64,000 bases of DNA from Micromonospora sp. RP3T (lineage in GTDB: Bacteria; Actinomycetota; Actinomycetes; Mycobacteriales; Micromonosporaceae), in assembly GCF_003027925.1 (NCBI RefSeq), contig NZ_PYPS01000002.1, positions 248,001 through 312,000 on the forward strand, read 5' to 3'. The notes below the pieces were generated by a model. That model saw only the letters and a program-made list of their open reading frames with translations. It did no database searches and was not told the DNA's origin. Numbering within the stretch: position 1 is the first letter of the stretch; each line of letters opens with the position of its first letter. Below, in pieces: positions 1 to 7,608 of this stretch. Position numbers and translations under genes: made by a program.

Positions 1-30
1 CGCCGAGGCGGCCCTTCGGGTCCTGGTCAT
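1..30 (-). CDS. 5' end of a gene leaving the window on the left
   Basis: On the minus strand an ATG at 30-28 is preceded by AAGGGAGAACC, a good ribosome binding site at proper spacing. It opens a frame beginning Met-Thr-Arg-Thr-Arg-Arg-Ala-Ala-Ser-Ala that runs off the edge. The basic, alanine-rich start would suit a signal peptide, but ten codons are too few to say. A perfect 14-bp palindrome lies 40 bp upstream. This is inference from start-site quality only. Confidence 0.35.
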   Translation of the reverse strand, partial: MTRTRRAASA

Positions 31-69
31 GGTTCTCCCTTCTCGAACGGACGGGGATCACCGGCTACT

Positions 70-83
70 TTACATCGATGTAA
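70..83. promoter_or_regulatory. 14-bp perfect palindrome, probable operator
   Basis: TTACATCGATGTAA is a perfect palindrome in a short AT-rich patch. It lies 40 bp upstream of the minus-strand start at 30 and beyond the 3' end of the RHH gene (stop at 136). It shares the TTACAT core with the GATTACA iterons at 703-725, so the same regulator could recognise both places; that is inference. Confidence 0.45.
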
Positions 84-135
84 GTCTTGTCGCCGGACGG
101 CGTCGCGCCGCCCGCCGACGAACTGACCGCGCCGG

Positions 136-684
136 TCAGACGCCGTCGGGGCCCTGGCGGCGCAGGTCGTCGACAGTGGTCATGGCCTGTCGTAGCTGGG
201 TCAGCCAGTCGTCGGTGTGCCGGCCGACGAGCCGGACGCACCAGGCCAGCGCCTCCGAGCGGGAGCGGGCGACGCCGGCGTCCACCAGGGTGTCGAGGAT
301 CTGCCGCTCCGGTTGGCGGAGCCGGGTCATCACCGGCGCGGCGAGGTGGGAGAACAACTGCTCGGTCGCCCCGCAGCGCACCCCCCAGCTCACCTTGCGC
401 TGGTAGCGGTGCTCGACCTGGCGGGCGACGCGGATGCGGTCGTCGCGGGTGTCCTCCCGGAACCGCAGTATCCGCCCGGCCTGGGCGGCGGCGCGGTCGG
501 CGTCGGTGGCGTCGGCGGCGAGCTGGGGTTCGGGCAGGCGGCCCCAGATGGTGATCTCGTCGCGGTCGATCACGACCTGCGGTGGCTCGGAGAACCATCC
601 GTCCGGGGTCACGCCGGTGATCCAGCCGGTGGCGTCGGCGGTGGATTCGGGTCGGGCGTGGGGTGGGGTGTGGCGAGGGGACAT
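136..684 (-). CDS. RHH-type DNA-binding protein, probable autoregulator
   Basis: This 182-residue protein has no enzyme motif that I recognise. Residues about 117-155 read like a ribbon-helix-helix fold: a short strand (PVMTRLRQ), a first helix (ERQILDTLVDAG), a polar turn with the typical SRSEA, and a second helix (ALAWCVRLVG). The N-terminal 110 residues form a separate, charged region of unknown role. The ATG at 684 follows AAAGGAG at good spacing, so the start is firm. Three GATTACA repeats with an 8-bp period sit 19-41 bp upstream, the layout expected for cooperative RHH dimers. I infer a transcriptional regulator controlling itself; its targets are unknown. The RHH call is moderate because it rests on pattern only. 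Confidence 0.7.
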   Translation of the reverse strand: MSPRHTPPHARPESTADATGWITGVTPDGWFSEPPQVVIDRDEITIWGRLPEPQLAADATDADRAAAQAGRILRFREDTRDDRIRVARQVEHRYQRKVSWGVRCGATEQLFSHLAAPVMTRLRQPERQILDTLVDAGVARSRSEALAWCVRLVGRHTDDWLTQLRQAMTTVDDLRRQGPDGV

Positions 685-702
685 GACGACTCCTTTGCTC
701 GT

Positions 703-725
703 GATTACATGATTACACGATTACA
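703..725. promoter_or_regulatory. three GATTACA iterons at 8-bp period, RHH operator
   Basis: GATTACA occurs at 703-709, 711-717 and 719-725, exactly 8 bp apart, as TGTAATC repeats on the strand of the RHH gene at 684. An 8-bp period is what RHH repressors such as MetJ use. The array covers the region where the -10 box of the gene should be. Confidence 0.7.
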
Positions 726-865
726 GGGTCATGCGGCTACCGGAGGGGGTGCTCGACGGGCGGACCGGCCGGGTGCGTCGATAGACTCCGCGTCGCGGCA
801 CGATGACCTTCAGTCGCTCGTCGCGTACCGGGCTCCCGGTGGGTGCAGAAAGTGGGTGATCCCGA

Positions 866-2872
866 GTGAGCGCTCTGTCGGTGATCGCAGCCGACACCAT
901 CACCACGGCCCTGGTGGTCCTCGCCTCCGACGGCCGGCCACTGTGGCGCAACCTGGCCGGTCACCGGTTGGGACCGGGCCTGGACGAGCTGCCGCTGGCC
1001 GGCCTGGCACCCGGCGAGAGCATGACCGACCTCCCCGTCCCCGCCGCGGACGGCACCCTGCGGTGGTTCCAGATGCGGTGCCACGGCATGGAGCACGCCG
1101 GCCAGCGGCTGCGGCTGGTCGAGGTGCGTGACGTCAGCGCCGAACGCGAGGAGCGCGAGCGGGGACGCAACTACCGGTGGCGGCTGGCGCACATCGAACA
1201 GCTCGCCAAGGTCGGCACCTGGGAGTGGGACGTGCGGGGCAACGCGGTCGTCTGGAGCGACGTGCTGCTGCAGATGTTCGGCCTGCCACCCGGCACCACC
1301 CTCGACTACGGGTCGTACCGCCGGATGCTGCACCCCGACGACGTGGCGATGATCGAGAGCACGCTCGACACGGCGCTGCGCACCGCCGAACCCTTCTCGT
1401 ACACGCACCGGATGTTCCTCGCCGACGGCGTGAGTCTGCGCGTGTTCGAGTGCTACGGCGAGGTCTTCACCGACGACGCCGGCGCACCGACGCGGGTGCT
1501 CGGCACCGCCCACGACATCACCGACATGCGCCGGGTCCAGGACGAGCTGACCCGGCTCGCCGAGCGCGACCCGTTGACCGACCTGCCGAACCGGCGTGCC
1601 CTGCTGGCCCGCATCGACGAGCTGCTCGCCGACGACCAGGGCACCGGCGCGTTGCTGCTCGTCGACATCGACAACTTCAAGGACATCAACGACGTGCACG
1701 GGCACGCGGTGGGCGACGAGGTCCTGCGCGCGCTGGCCCGGCTGCTGGCGCACGAGTTGCCGCCCGGCACCGTGCTGGGCCGGCTCGGCGGGGACGAGTT
1801 CGCCGTCGTCCTGCCCGGGGCGGACGCGGCGGGCGCCGTGGTGTTCGCCGAGGCGATGTGCGACGCCGTGGTGCGTGCCCCGGTGCCGACCGCCGGCGCC
1901 GGGCTGCGGGTCACCCTCAGCATCGGCGCCGCCGCCCGGCAGCCCGGCGACACCCGCGACACCCTCCTGGCGCACGCCGACCTGGCCCTCTACGAGGCGA
2001 AGGGCGCCGGCCGCAACCGGGCCCGGCTCTACCTGCCCGAGCAGTACCGGCACGCGGTGCGCCGGATCAGCGTGACGACCCGGGTGCGCCGGGCGCTCGA
2101 CGAGAACCGGATGAGTCTGGACGCGCAGCCGATCGTCGACCTGTCGACCGGCCGGGTGATCAGCCACGAGCTGCTCATCCGACTGCGCGACGGGGCGCAG
2201 CCGGCCCTGTCGCCCGCGCAGTTCCTGCCCACCGTGGAACGCGACGACCTCATCGGTGACCTGGACCGCTGGGTGGTGGCCACGGCGACGGCGGCCCTGG
2301 CCGCGCCGGGTCCCACCCGGGCCCGCCTCCGGCTGGACATCAACATCTCGGCCCGCTCGCTGGAGTCACCGGGGTTCGGCGACTGGGTGGTGCGGACCCT
2401 GCGCGCCGCCGGCATCGAGGCCGACCGGCTGGGACTGGAGGTCACCGAGACCGCGGCGATCACCAACGTGGCCGCGGTCCGCCACCTCGCCGACGCGCTG
2501 CGCGCCGCGGGCTGCCGGCTGAGCCTCGACGACTTCGGGGCCGGCTTCGGGTCGTTCGCCTATCTCAAACACCTGCCCTTCGACACCGTGAAGATCGCCG
2601 GGGACTTCGTCCGGCAGGCGGACCGCGGTGGCGCGGACCCGGTCCTCATCGACGCCGTCGTCCGCGCCGCGCACGGCCTGGGCATGCGGACCGTCGCCGA
2701 GTCGGTCGAGCACGCGCCCCTGGTGCCGGCGCTGCGTTCGCTCGGCGTCGACGCCGGGCAGGGCTACCATCTGGGCCGTCCCGCGCCCCTGGACGACCTG
2801 TTGCGTCGGACCGCCCACGCCTGGCAGGACACCGTCGTCGTGCCGACCGTCGTCCGGCCGCCCGAGCCCTGA
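866..2872 (+). CDS. PAS-GGDEF-EAL cyclic-di-GMP signalling protein
   Basis: This 668-residue protein is predicted cytosolic. The first 100 residues resemble a degenerate PAS domain. A second PAS-type domain follows (about 105-225; EQLAKVGTWEWD, then a PAC-like HDITD). The diguanylate cyclase domain keeps RLGGDEF near residue 310. The phosphodiesterase domain begins at about 425; its EAL signature reads HELLIRL (ELL), while N of NISARS, E of LEVTE, the DD of SLDDFGAGF, the K of TVKIAG and the E of VAESVE are present. Both activities are plausible, with hydrolysis less certain because of ELL and an Ala-Gly replacement after the lysine. The GTG start has a weak RBS, and a TAGACT box at 782-787 may be its -10. 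The VOC gene follows 26 bp later. Confidence 0.93.
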   Translation: MSALSVIAADTITTALVVLASDGRPLWRNLAGHRLGPGLDELPLAGLAPGESMTDLPVPAADGTLRWFQMRCHGMEHAGQRLRLVEVRDVSAEREERERGRNYRWRLAHIEQLAKVGTWEWDVRGNAVVWSDVLLQMFGLPPGTTLDYGSYRRMLHPDDVAMIESTLDTALRTAEPFSYTHRMFLADGVSLRVFECYGEVFTDDAGAPTRVLGTAHDITDMRRVQDELTRLAERDPLTDLPNRRALLARIDELLADDQGTGALLLVDIDNFKDINDVHGHAVGDEVLRALARLLAHELPPGTVLGRLGGDEFAVVLPGADAAGAVVFAEAMCDAVVRAPVPTAGAGLRVTLSIGAAARQPGDTRDTLLAHADLALYEAKGAGRNRARLYLPEQYRHAVRRISVTTRVRRALDENRMSLDAQPIVDLSTGRVISHELLIRLRDGAQPALSPAQFLPTVERDDLIGDLDRWVVATATAALAAPGPTRARLRLDINISARSLESPGFGDWVVRTLRAAGIEADRLGLEVTETAAITNVAAVRHLADALRAAGCRLSLDDFGAGFGSFAYLKHLPFDTVKIAGDFVRQADRGGADPVLIDAVVRAAHGLGMRTVAESVEHAPLVPALRSLGVDAGQGYHLGRPAPLDDLLRRTAHAWQDTVVVPTVVRPPEP

Positions 2873-2898
2873 CCGACCGACCGCACCCGGAGGACCCC

Positions 2899-3606
2899 GT
2901 GACCCCACCCCTCGCCCCGGCTTCGCCCATCGGCGCCGAACTCGTCACCGACGACCTCGACGCGGCGCGTGACTTCTACGGTGACCTGTTCGGCTGGACG
3001 TTCACCACCACCGCGCACGGCGGCTCCGCGTACGCCGGTGGGGTGGTCGCCGCCGAGCTGCGCCGCGGCGACGGCGGGGCCCGGTGGTGGACGGTCTTCG
3101 GCGCGGCCGATCCGGCCGGCGTCCGGGCGGCCGCCGAGCGGGCCGGAGCCCGGGTCACCGGCGACGAGGTGCGCGATCCGCTCGGCGCGGCCTTCCGCCT
3201 GCGGGCCGGCGCGCCGGCGGCGGCCTCCGGGGTGGGCCAGCCCTGCTGGTACGAGTACATGACCGGGGACACGGAGTCGGCCGACCGGTTCCTCGCCGAC
3301 GCGCTGGGCCTGCGGGCCACGGTGCCGCCGGGCGCCCCGGACGACTCGTACGCCCTGCTCGCCGGTCCGACTGGTCCGGCCGCCGGCCGGCTGCGGATGC
3401 CGCCGCCGTTGCGGAACCTGCTTCCGACCGGCTGGATGGTCTACGTGGCGGTGACCGATCCGGACGACACCGCCGCGCGGGCCGTCCGGTCGGGTGGCCG
3501 GGTGCTGGTGCCGGCGAGCGACGTCATGACCGGTCGGGTGTGCGCCCTCGCCGACCCGGCGGGTGCGGTGCTCACCGTGATCCGGCCGGTCGCCGCCGGC
3601 GGCTGA
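2899..3606 (+). CDS. two-domain VOC (glyoxalase-like) protein
   Basis: This 235-residue protein is built of two VOC half-barrels, about 8-118 and 125-232. Each has the family pattern: the first opens with GAELVTDDLDAARDFYGDLFGW, and the second with WYEYMTGDTESADRFLADALG. Proteins of this type include glyoxalases, ring-cleaving dioxygenases and bleomycin-binding proteins. The metal-binding His/Glu set is not clearly complete here, so I do not assign a reaction. GGAGGA precedes the GTG start, and the gene probably shares a transcript with the c-di-GMP protein upstream. Confidence 0.85.
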   Translation: MTPPLAPASPIGAELVTDDLDAARDFYGDLFGWTFTTTAHGGSAYAGGVVAAELRRGDGGARWWTVFGAADPAGVRAAAERAGARVTGDEVRDPLGAAFRLRAGAPAAASGVGQPCWYEYMTGDTESADRFLADALGLRATVPPGAPDDSYALLAGPTGPAAGRLRMPPPLRNLLPTGWMVYVAVTDPDDTAARAVRSGGRVLVPASDVMTGRVCALADPAGAVLTVIRPVAAGG

Positions 3607-3651
3607 CCACCCGTCGGGACGACCGGCCCGACTGCATGCCACGCTGGCGGG

Positions 3652-4305
3652 ATGCCGACGTTGCCACTGACCCCCGACGACCTGCTCACCACCACCCGAA
3701 CCGTGCGTAAGCGCCTGGACCTGACCCGTCCGGTGCCGATGGACCTCGTCCGGGAGTGCCTGGAGATCGCCCTACAGGCGCCCTCCGGCTCCAACCGGCA
3801 GGGCTGGCACTGGGTGGTCGTCACCGACCCGGCCGTGCGGGCCGCGATCGGCGGGTTCTACCGCCGCGCGGTCGAGAGCTACCTGGCGTCGGAAGGGTCG
3901 GCGGCGCGGTTGTTCGTCGACGAGCCCGAGCGCGCCGCGGTGCAGCGCCGGGTGGGGGAGAGCGTGGCGTGGCTCGGCGACCGGATGGGCCAGGTGCCGG
4001 TGCTGCTCATCCCGTGCCTGCGGCTCTCCGGCGGCGGCGAGCTGGCGGCCGGCAACCAGGCCGGGCTGTGGGGGTCGCTGCTGCCGGCCGCGTGGAGCTA
4101 CATGCTGGCGGCGCGCGCCCGCGGACTCGGCACCGCCTGGACCACGCTGCACCTGGCTTACGAGGCGGAGGTGGCCGAGCTGCTGGGCCTGCCGGCCGAG
4201 GTCCGGCAGGCCGCCCTGATCCCCACCGCCTACTACACCGGCGAGACGTTCCGGCCGGCGAAGCGGCAGCCACTCGACGAGGTGCTGCACGTCGACCGCT
4301 GGTGA
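3652..4305 (+). CDS. nitroreductase-family FMN oxidoreductase
   Basis: This 217-residue protein has the nitroreductase fold. The N-terminal TVRKRLDL and LQAPSGSNRQGWHWVVV segments match the FMN phosphate-binding region, and GLGTAWTTLHLAYE followed by LGLPAEVRQAALIPTAY match the C-terminal flavin and dimer region. Such enzymes reduce nitro groups, quinones or enones with NAD(P)H, and the substrate is not readable here. There is no Shine-Dalgarno sequence. CACGCT lies six bases before the ATG, the spacing of a leaderless start seen repeatedly in this window. It is convergent with the SRPBCC gene. Confidence 0.88.
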   Translation: MPTLPLTPDDLLTTTRTVRKRLDLTRPVPMDLVRECLEIALQAPSGSNRQGWHWVVVTDPAVRAAIGGFYRRAVESYLASEGSAARLFVDEPERAAVQRRVGESVAWLGDRMGQVPVLLIPCLRLSGGGELAAGNQAGLWGSLLPAAWSYMLAARARGLGTAWTTLHLAYEAEVAELLGLPAEVRQAALIPTAYYTGETFRPAKRQPLDEVLHVDRW

Positions 4306-4320
4306 GCTCGCGCGCCGGAG

Positions 4321-4770
4321 TCAGCCCGCGATGCCGTCCAGCCAGCGCTGGTGCCAGCGCAGCAGGGAGCGGGTCAGCACCGGAGCGGCCAGGTGCGGCA
4401 GCAACCCGGTCTGCGTCTCCTCGGTGACCACCCGGGTCCCGCCCGGCACCGGGGTGAGAATCCAGCGGTGATGTCCGGACGAGCCGACCGCCCGTCCGGT
4501 CCAGCCCAGCAACCGGTACGGCTCCCAGCGGTCGACCACGCACCGGACCCGGACCCGCAACGTCGTCCAGCGGAACTCGACGCCGGGGCCGAGGACCGGC
4601 GCGCCGGTCAGCACGACGCGCCGCGCGTTCGGGTACCACGACGGCCAGGCGGTGGCGTCGACCAGCCGCTCCCACACCGCCTGCGGGGGCAGCGGCACGA
4701 ACGCCTCGTTGCGGGTGTGCACGGGGGAACGTGCCGGATCCCGGCCGGGCGGCCATCCGGGGGCGGTCAC
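4321..4770 (-). CDS. SRPBCC-superfamily (polyketide-cyclase/START-like) protein
   Basis: This 149-residue protein begins its fold at FVPLPPQAVWERLVDATAWPSWYPNARRV, the usual opening of the SRPBCC helix-grip fold. It ends with the long C-terminal helix (VLTRSLLRWHQRWLDGI). Members bind hydrophobic ligands; no catalytic residues can be assigned. Its GTG start overlaps the stop of the upstream reductase gene (GTGA, 4767-4770), so the two are translationally coupled and may act on the same lipid-like substrate. Confidence 0.85.
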   Translation of the reverse strand: MTAPGWPPGRDPARSPVHTRNEAFVPLPPQAVWERLVDATAWPSWYPNARRVVLTGAPVLGPGVEFRWTTLRVRVRCVVDRWEPYRLLGWTGRAVGSSGHHRWILTPVPGGTRVVTEETQTGLLPHLAAPVLTRSLLRWHQRWLDGIAG

Positions 4771-5816
4771 CGCAGGTCCCGCAGCGTCGTACCGGGTGTG
4801 GTCAACGCGATCCGCGGGCCGTGCACCTCGGCCGGGGTGCGGTAGCCCGCCGGCGCGTCACCCGCCGCCGTGCGGGCCAGCAACTCGACCGCGGTGTGGG
4901 CGCTGTACCGGTAGGCGTCCGGGCCGGTCAGCACCGCCTCGGCCACCGTGCCCGCGTCGTCGCGGACCAGCCCGTGCACCAGCGTGCGACCGGCGTCGAG
5001 CTGCGCCGGGGTGGGCCCGTCCGGCAGCCGGGCCAGCAGCGCGGCCCGCACGCGCCGCGCGGCCGGCGACGTGACCAGCCACGGCGCGGCCGGGGCGGCG
5101 CGTAGCGCCAGGCGGATCGGCGCGGGCGCGGCGAAGAACGTCGCGACGTCCGCGACACCGGTGGACCGCGCGGCGGAGACGACGTCCGCGCGCCAGGGGT
5201 TGGTGACCACCCGGGTACGCGTCGCGCCGTCGCCGATCCACCGGTGCTCGACGGCGGCGCGCGTCGGTACCAGCCGCCCGTCGCGTCGCTGCACCCCGGC
5301 GTCCGCCATGCCCCCGGTCAGCGTGTCGAGCGTGCCGCGCGACACCCGGCCGACGGTGGCGAACGACAGCTCCAGCCGGCGGGCGGTCGGCAGCCGCCGG
5401 GCGAGGTGCACGGCCACCGCGTCCGTCGGCACCACACCGAAGCCGACGCCGGGCATCGCCATCACTCCGGCGGCGGTCAGTTCGGCGTCCCGCCGCCACA
5501 CGGTCAGGAACTCCGCCGCCTCCCCGGACAGGTCGAGGTAGGGCGTTCCGGTCCGGACGCAGGCGTCGAGCAACGGCTGCTGGGTCAGGGCGAACGGGCC
5601 GGCCGCGTTCAGCAGCACCGAGGCGTCGGCGAGCAGCCGGTCCAGCGCGCGCGGCTGGTCCAACGCGGCGGTCCGGACCGGGGCGTCGAGACCCAGCGCC
5701 GCGAGCCGGTTCGCGTCCCGGCCGGCCAGCACCGGGCGGAGCCCGCGGTCGACGGCGAGGCGGGCGACGAGCCGGCCGACGTAACCGGTGGCTCCGTAGA
5801 TGATGAGGAAAGACAC
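4767..5816 (-). CDS. saccharopine-dehydrogenase-like NAD(P)-binding reductase
   Basis: This 349-residue protein starts with a Rossmann dinucleotide-binding motif, IIYGATGYVGRLVA (residues 4-17), followed by VLAGRD and LLNAAGPFAL. This is the pattern of the saccharopine dehydrogenase/trans-acting enoyl reductase group. In actinobacteria such proteins often reduce polyketide or lipid intermediates rather than make lysine. Membrane anchoring is not evident. It is divergent from a LysR gene, which probably controls it, and is coupled to the SRPBCC gene downstream. Confidence 0.85.
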   Translation of the reverse strand: MSFLIIYGATGYVGRLVARLAVDRGLRPVLAGRDANRLAALGLDAPVRTAALDQPRALDRLLADASVLLNAAGPFALTQQPLLDACVRTGTPYLDLSGEAAEFLTVWRRDAELTAAGVMAMPGVGFGVVPTDAVAVHLARRLPTARRLELSFATVGRVSRGTLDTLTGGMADAGVQRRDGRLVPTRAAVEHRWIGDGATRTRVVTNPWRADVVSAARSTGVADVATFFAAPAPIRLALRAAPAAPWLVTSPAARRVRAALLARLPDGPTPAQLDAGRTLVHGLVRDDAGTVAEAVLTGPDAYRYSAHTAVELLARTAAGDAPAGYRTPAEVHGPRIALTTPGTTLRDLR

Positions 5817-5872
5817 GCCACGACCATGACCCGCCGGGACCGCCGGTGTCCAAGAGACGCCGGCGCGGTGTC

Positions 5873-5904
5873 GAGAGGTTTCTCCTATCCGACCTGGCTA
5901 GGGT
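5873..5904. promoter_or_regulatory. divergent control region with LysR -10 box
   Basis: The 95-bp region between the reductase gene (start 5816) and the LysR gene (start 5912) contains GAGA-GGTT-TCTC at 5873-5884, a small inverted repeat suited to LysR-type binding. TAGGGT at 5899-5904 lies seven bases before the LysR GTG, indicating a leaderless transcript. Confidence 0.45.
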
Positions 5905-5911
5905 GGGGCCG

Positions 5912-6808
5912 GTGGACCTGGAGCGGGTACGGGCCTTCGTCGCCGCCACGGAGTGGATGAACTTCACCGCCGCCGCCGAGGAGCTGGGCCTGGCGCAGCC
6001 GTCGCTGTCGGCGCGGATCCGGGCGCTGGAGGCCGACCTCGGCGTCGAGCTGTTCTCCCGGCGCAGACGGCAGGTCGCGCTCACCGCGGCGGGCCGGGCG
6101 TTCCTGCCGCACGCGCGCGCCCTGCTCGACCTCGCCGCCGAGGCACGCCGCGACGCGCGCCGGGCCGCGCACGCGGCGCCGGGCCGCCGGCTGCTCATCA
6201 CCACGCTGGCCGCCAGCGTCGACGAGTTGAAGGCGGAAACCGTCCTCGGGCTGCGGCGTGACCTGCCGGGCTGGCAGGTCACGCTCACCGGCGTGCCGTT
6301 CCGGGAGCACGTCTGGCGACTGCGGGACGGCACCGCCGAGGCCGGCTACCTGTGGCCGCCGTACACGCCGGACGCCGTTCGCGACCTCCACCTGGAGCCG
6401 GTCGGCGCGTTCCGGCGGCTGCTGGCCGTGCCGGCGCGGCACCACCTGGCCGGACGGCCGGAGGTGACAGTGGCCGAGCTCGCCGGCGAGCCGCAGGTGC
6501 CGCTGCCGGACGACGTCGACGCCGCCTTCGTCGCCGGGTGGCGGCTCACCCCGGACGCGCCGGTCGGCGGCGGGGAGCCCGTGGCCGACGTCGCCGGGCT
6601 GCTGCGCGCGGTGGCCGGCGGCGTCGGCTGCTGCCCGGTGCCGTCCCTGCTGGCCCGCACCGCGGCCACGCCGGGCGTGGCGTACGTCCCGGTGCGCGGG
6701 GCGCCGCCCGCGACGCTGGCGCTGGCCTGGCGGCTGGACGCGCACCCCGAGATCGACCACGCGCTCCGGGCCGCCGCACGCCGGGCCCGGGGCGGGCCGG
6801 CGGACTGA
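5912..6808 (+). CDS. LysR-family transcriptional regulator
   Basis: This 298-residue protein has an N-terminal winged helix-turn-helix at about residues 1-60 (RVRAFVAATEWMNFTAAAEEL, then QPSLSARIRALEADLG), exactly where LysR proteins carry it. A periplasmic-binding-protein-like effector domain follows. I start the protein at the GTG at 5912, because the family begins within a few residues of the DLERVRAFV segment and a TAGGGT box lies seven bases upstream. The frame is open 22 codons further to 5846. It is divergent from the reductase gene at 5816, its most likely target. Confidence 0.9.
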   Translation: MDLERVRAFVAATEWMNFTAAAEELGLAQPSLSARIRALEADLGVELFSRRRRQVALTAAGRAFLPHARALLDLAAEARRDARRAAHAAPGRRLLITTLAASVDELKAETVLGLRRDLPGWQVTLTGVPFREHVWRLRDGTAEAGYLWPPYTPDAVRDLHLEPVGAFRRLLAVPARHHLAGRPEVTVAELAGEPQVPLPDDVDAAFVAGWRLTPDAPVGGGEPVADVAGLLRAVAGGVGCCPVPSLLARTAATPGVAYVPVRGAPPATLALAWRLDAHPEIDHALRAAARRARGGPAD

Positions 6809-6813
6809 CCGGG

Positions 6814-7608
6814 CTACCCGACCCGGGACCGGCCCGGGGCGTCGCTGCTGGTCAGCGCGTCGGCGATCGCCGCCCACACGCCCGGGTGGGCGACCATCCC
6901 GCCGTGCGAGCTGTCCACCGTCACGCAGCGGGCCGCCGGGTCCTGGGAGGCGTGCCAGGACACGATGCCGTCGCTGCGGCTGGCGATCGAGGTGAACGGC
7001 AGGCCCGGCGGCGCGGCGGCCAGCACGTCGTCGTGGACCTCGCGGCAGCAGTCGCCGAACGGGCAGTCGCGCACCCAGTCCCGGCGGCCGAGCCGGGTCA
7101 TGGTGGCCATCCACATGGTCAGCAGTCGCACCGCCAGGTGGATCCCGAACGGGTCGGTCAGCGGCGAGCCGAGCGCGACCAGGGCGCGTACCCGCCGGGG
7201 GTGGCGGACGGCGAGGGCCTTCGCGAACATCCCGCCCCGGCTGTGGCCGACGAGGGTGACCGGCCGCCCGGTCTCGGTGTGCAGGCGGACCAGGGCCGCC
7301 TCGACGACGGCCAGGTCCCGGCTGGAGCAGCGGCGGCCGTCGGTGAGCCCGGTCGGTCGGGCGTCCCACCCGCCCTCGCGCAGCCAGTCCCGCAGCAACG
7401 CCACCCGGTCGTCGCCGGCGGCGAAGCCGGGCACGACCAGCACCGGCGCCCCCGGCTCGGGCGGCGTCGGCGGCGCGGGACGCGCGGCCCGCAGGGCGGC
7501 CAGCTCGGCACCGGCCCGCCGTTCCCGCCAGATCGGCGGCATCACGCTGCGCGGCAGCCCGAGGTAGTGCAGCGGCGTCCGGAACGGCTGCCAGGCGCCC
7601 TCGCTCAC
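6814..7608 (-). CDS. alpha/beta-hydrolase (esterase/lipase-like)
   Basis: This 264-residue protein has the oxyanion-loop segment PVLVVPGFAAGDD, the nucleophile elbow GHSRGG (VTLVGHSRGGMFAKA) and a late histidine in DSSHGGMVAHP; the acid is probably the Asp of SRSDGIVSW. That is a complete serine-hydrolase triad. The substrate is unknown. The GTG start at 7608 overlaps the stop of the upstream DJ-1/SRPBCC gene (GTGA). The frame is open further upstream, but that part is antisense-like noise. Its transcription should follow the operator-controlled promoter near 8820. Confidence 0.88.
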   Translation of the reverse strand: MSEGAWQPFRTPLHYLGLPRSVMPPIWRERRAGAELAALRAARPAPPTPPEPGAPVLVVPGFAAGDDRVALLRDWLREGGWDARPTGLTDGRRCSSRDLAVVEAALVRLHTETGRPVTLVGHSRGGMFAKALAVRHPRRVRALVALGSPLTDPFGIHLAVRLLTMWMATMTRLGRRDWVRDCPFGDCCREVHDDVLAAAPPGLPFTSIASRSDGIVSWHASQDPAARCVTVDSSHGGMVAHPGVWAAIADALTSSDAPGRSRVG

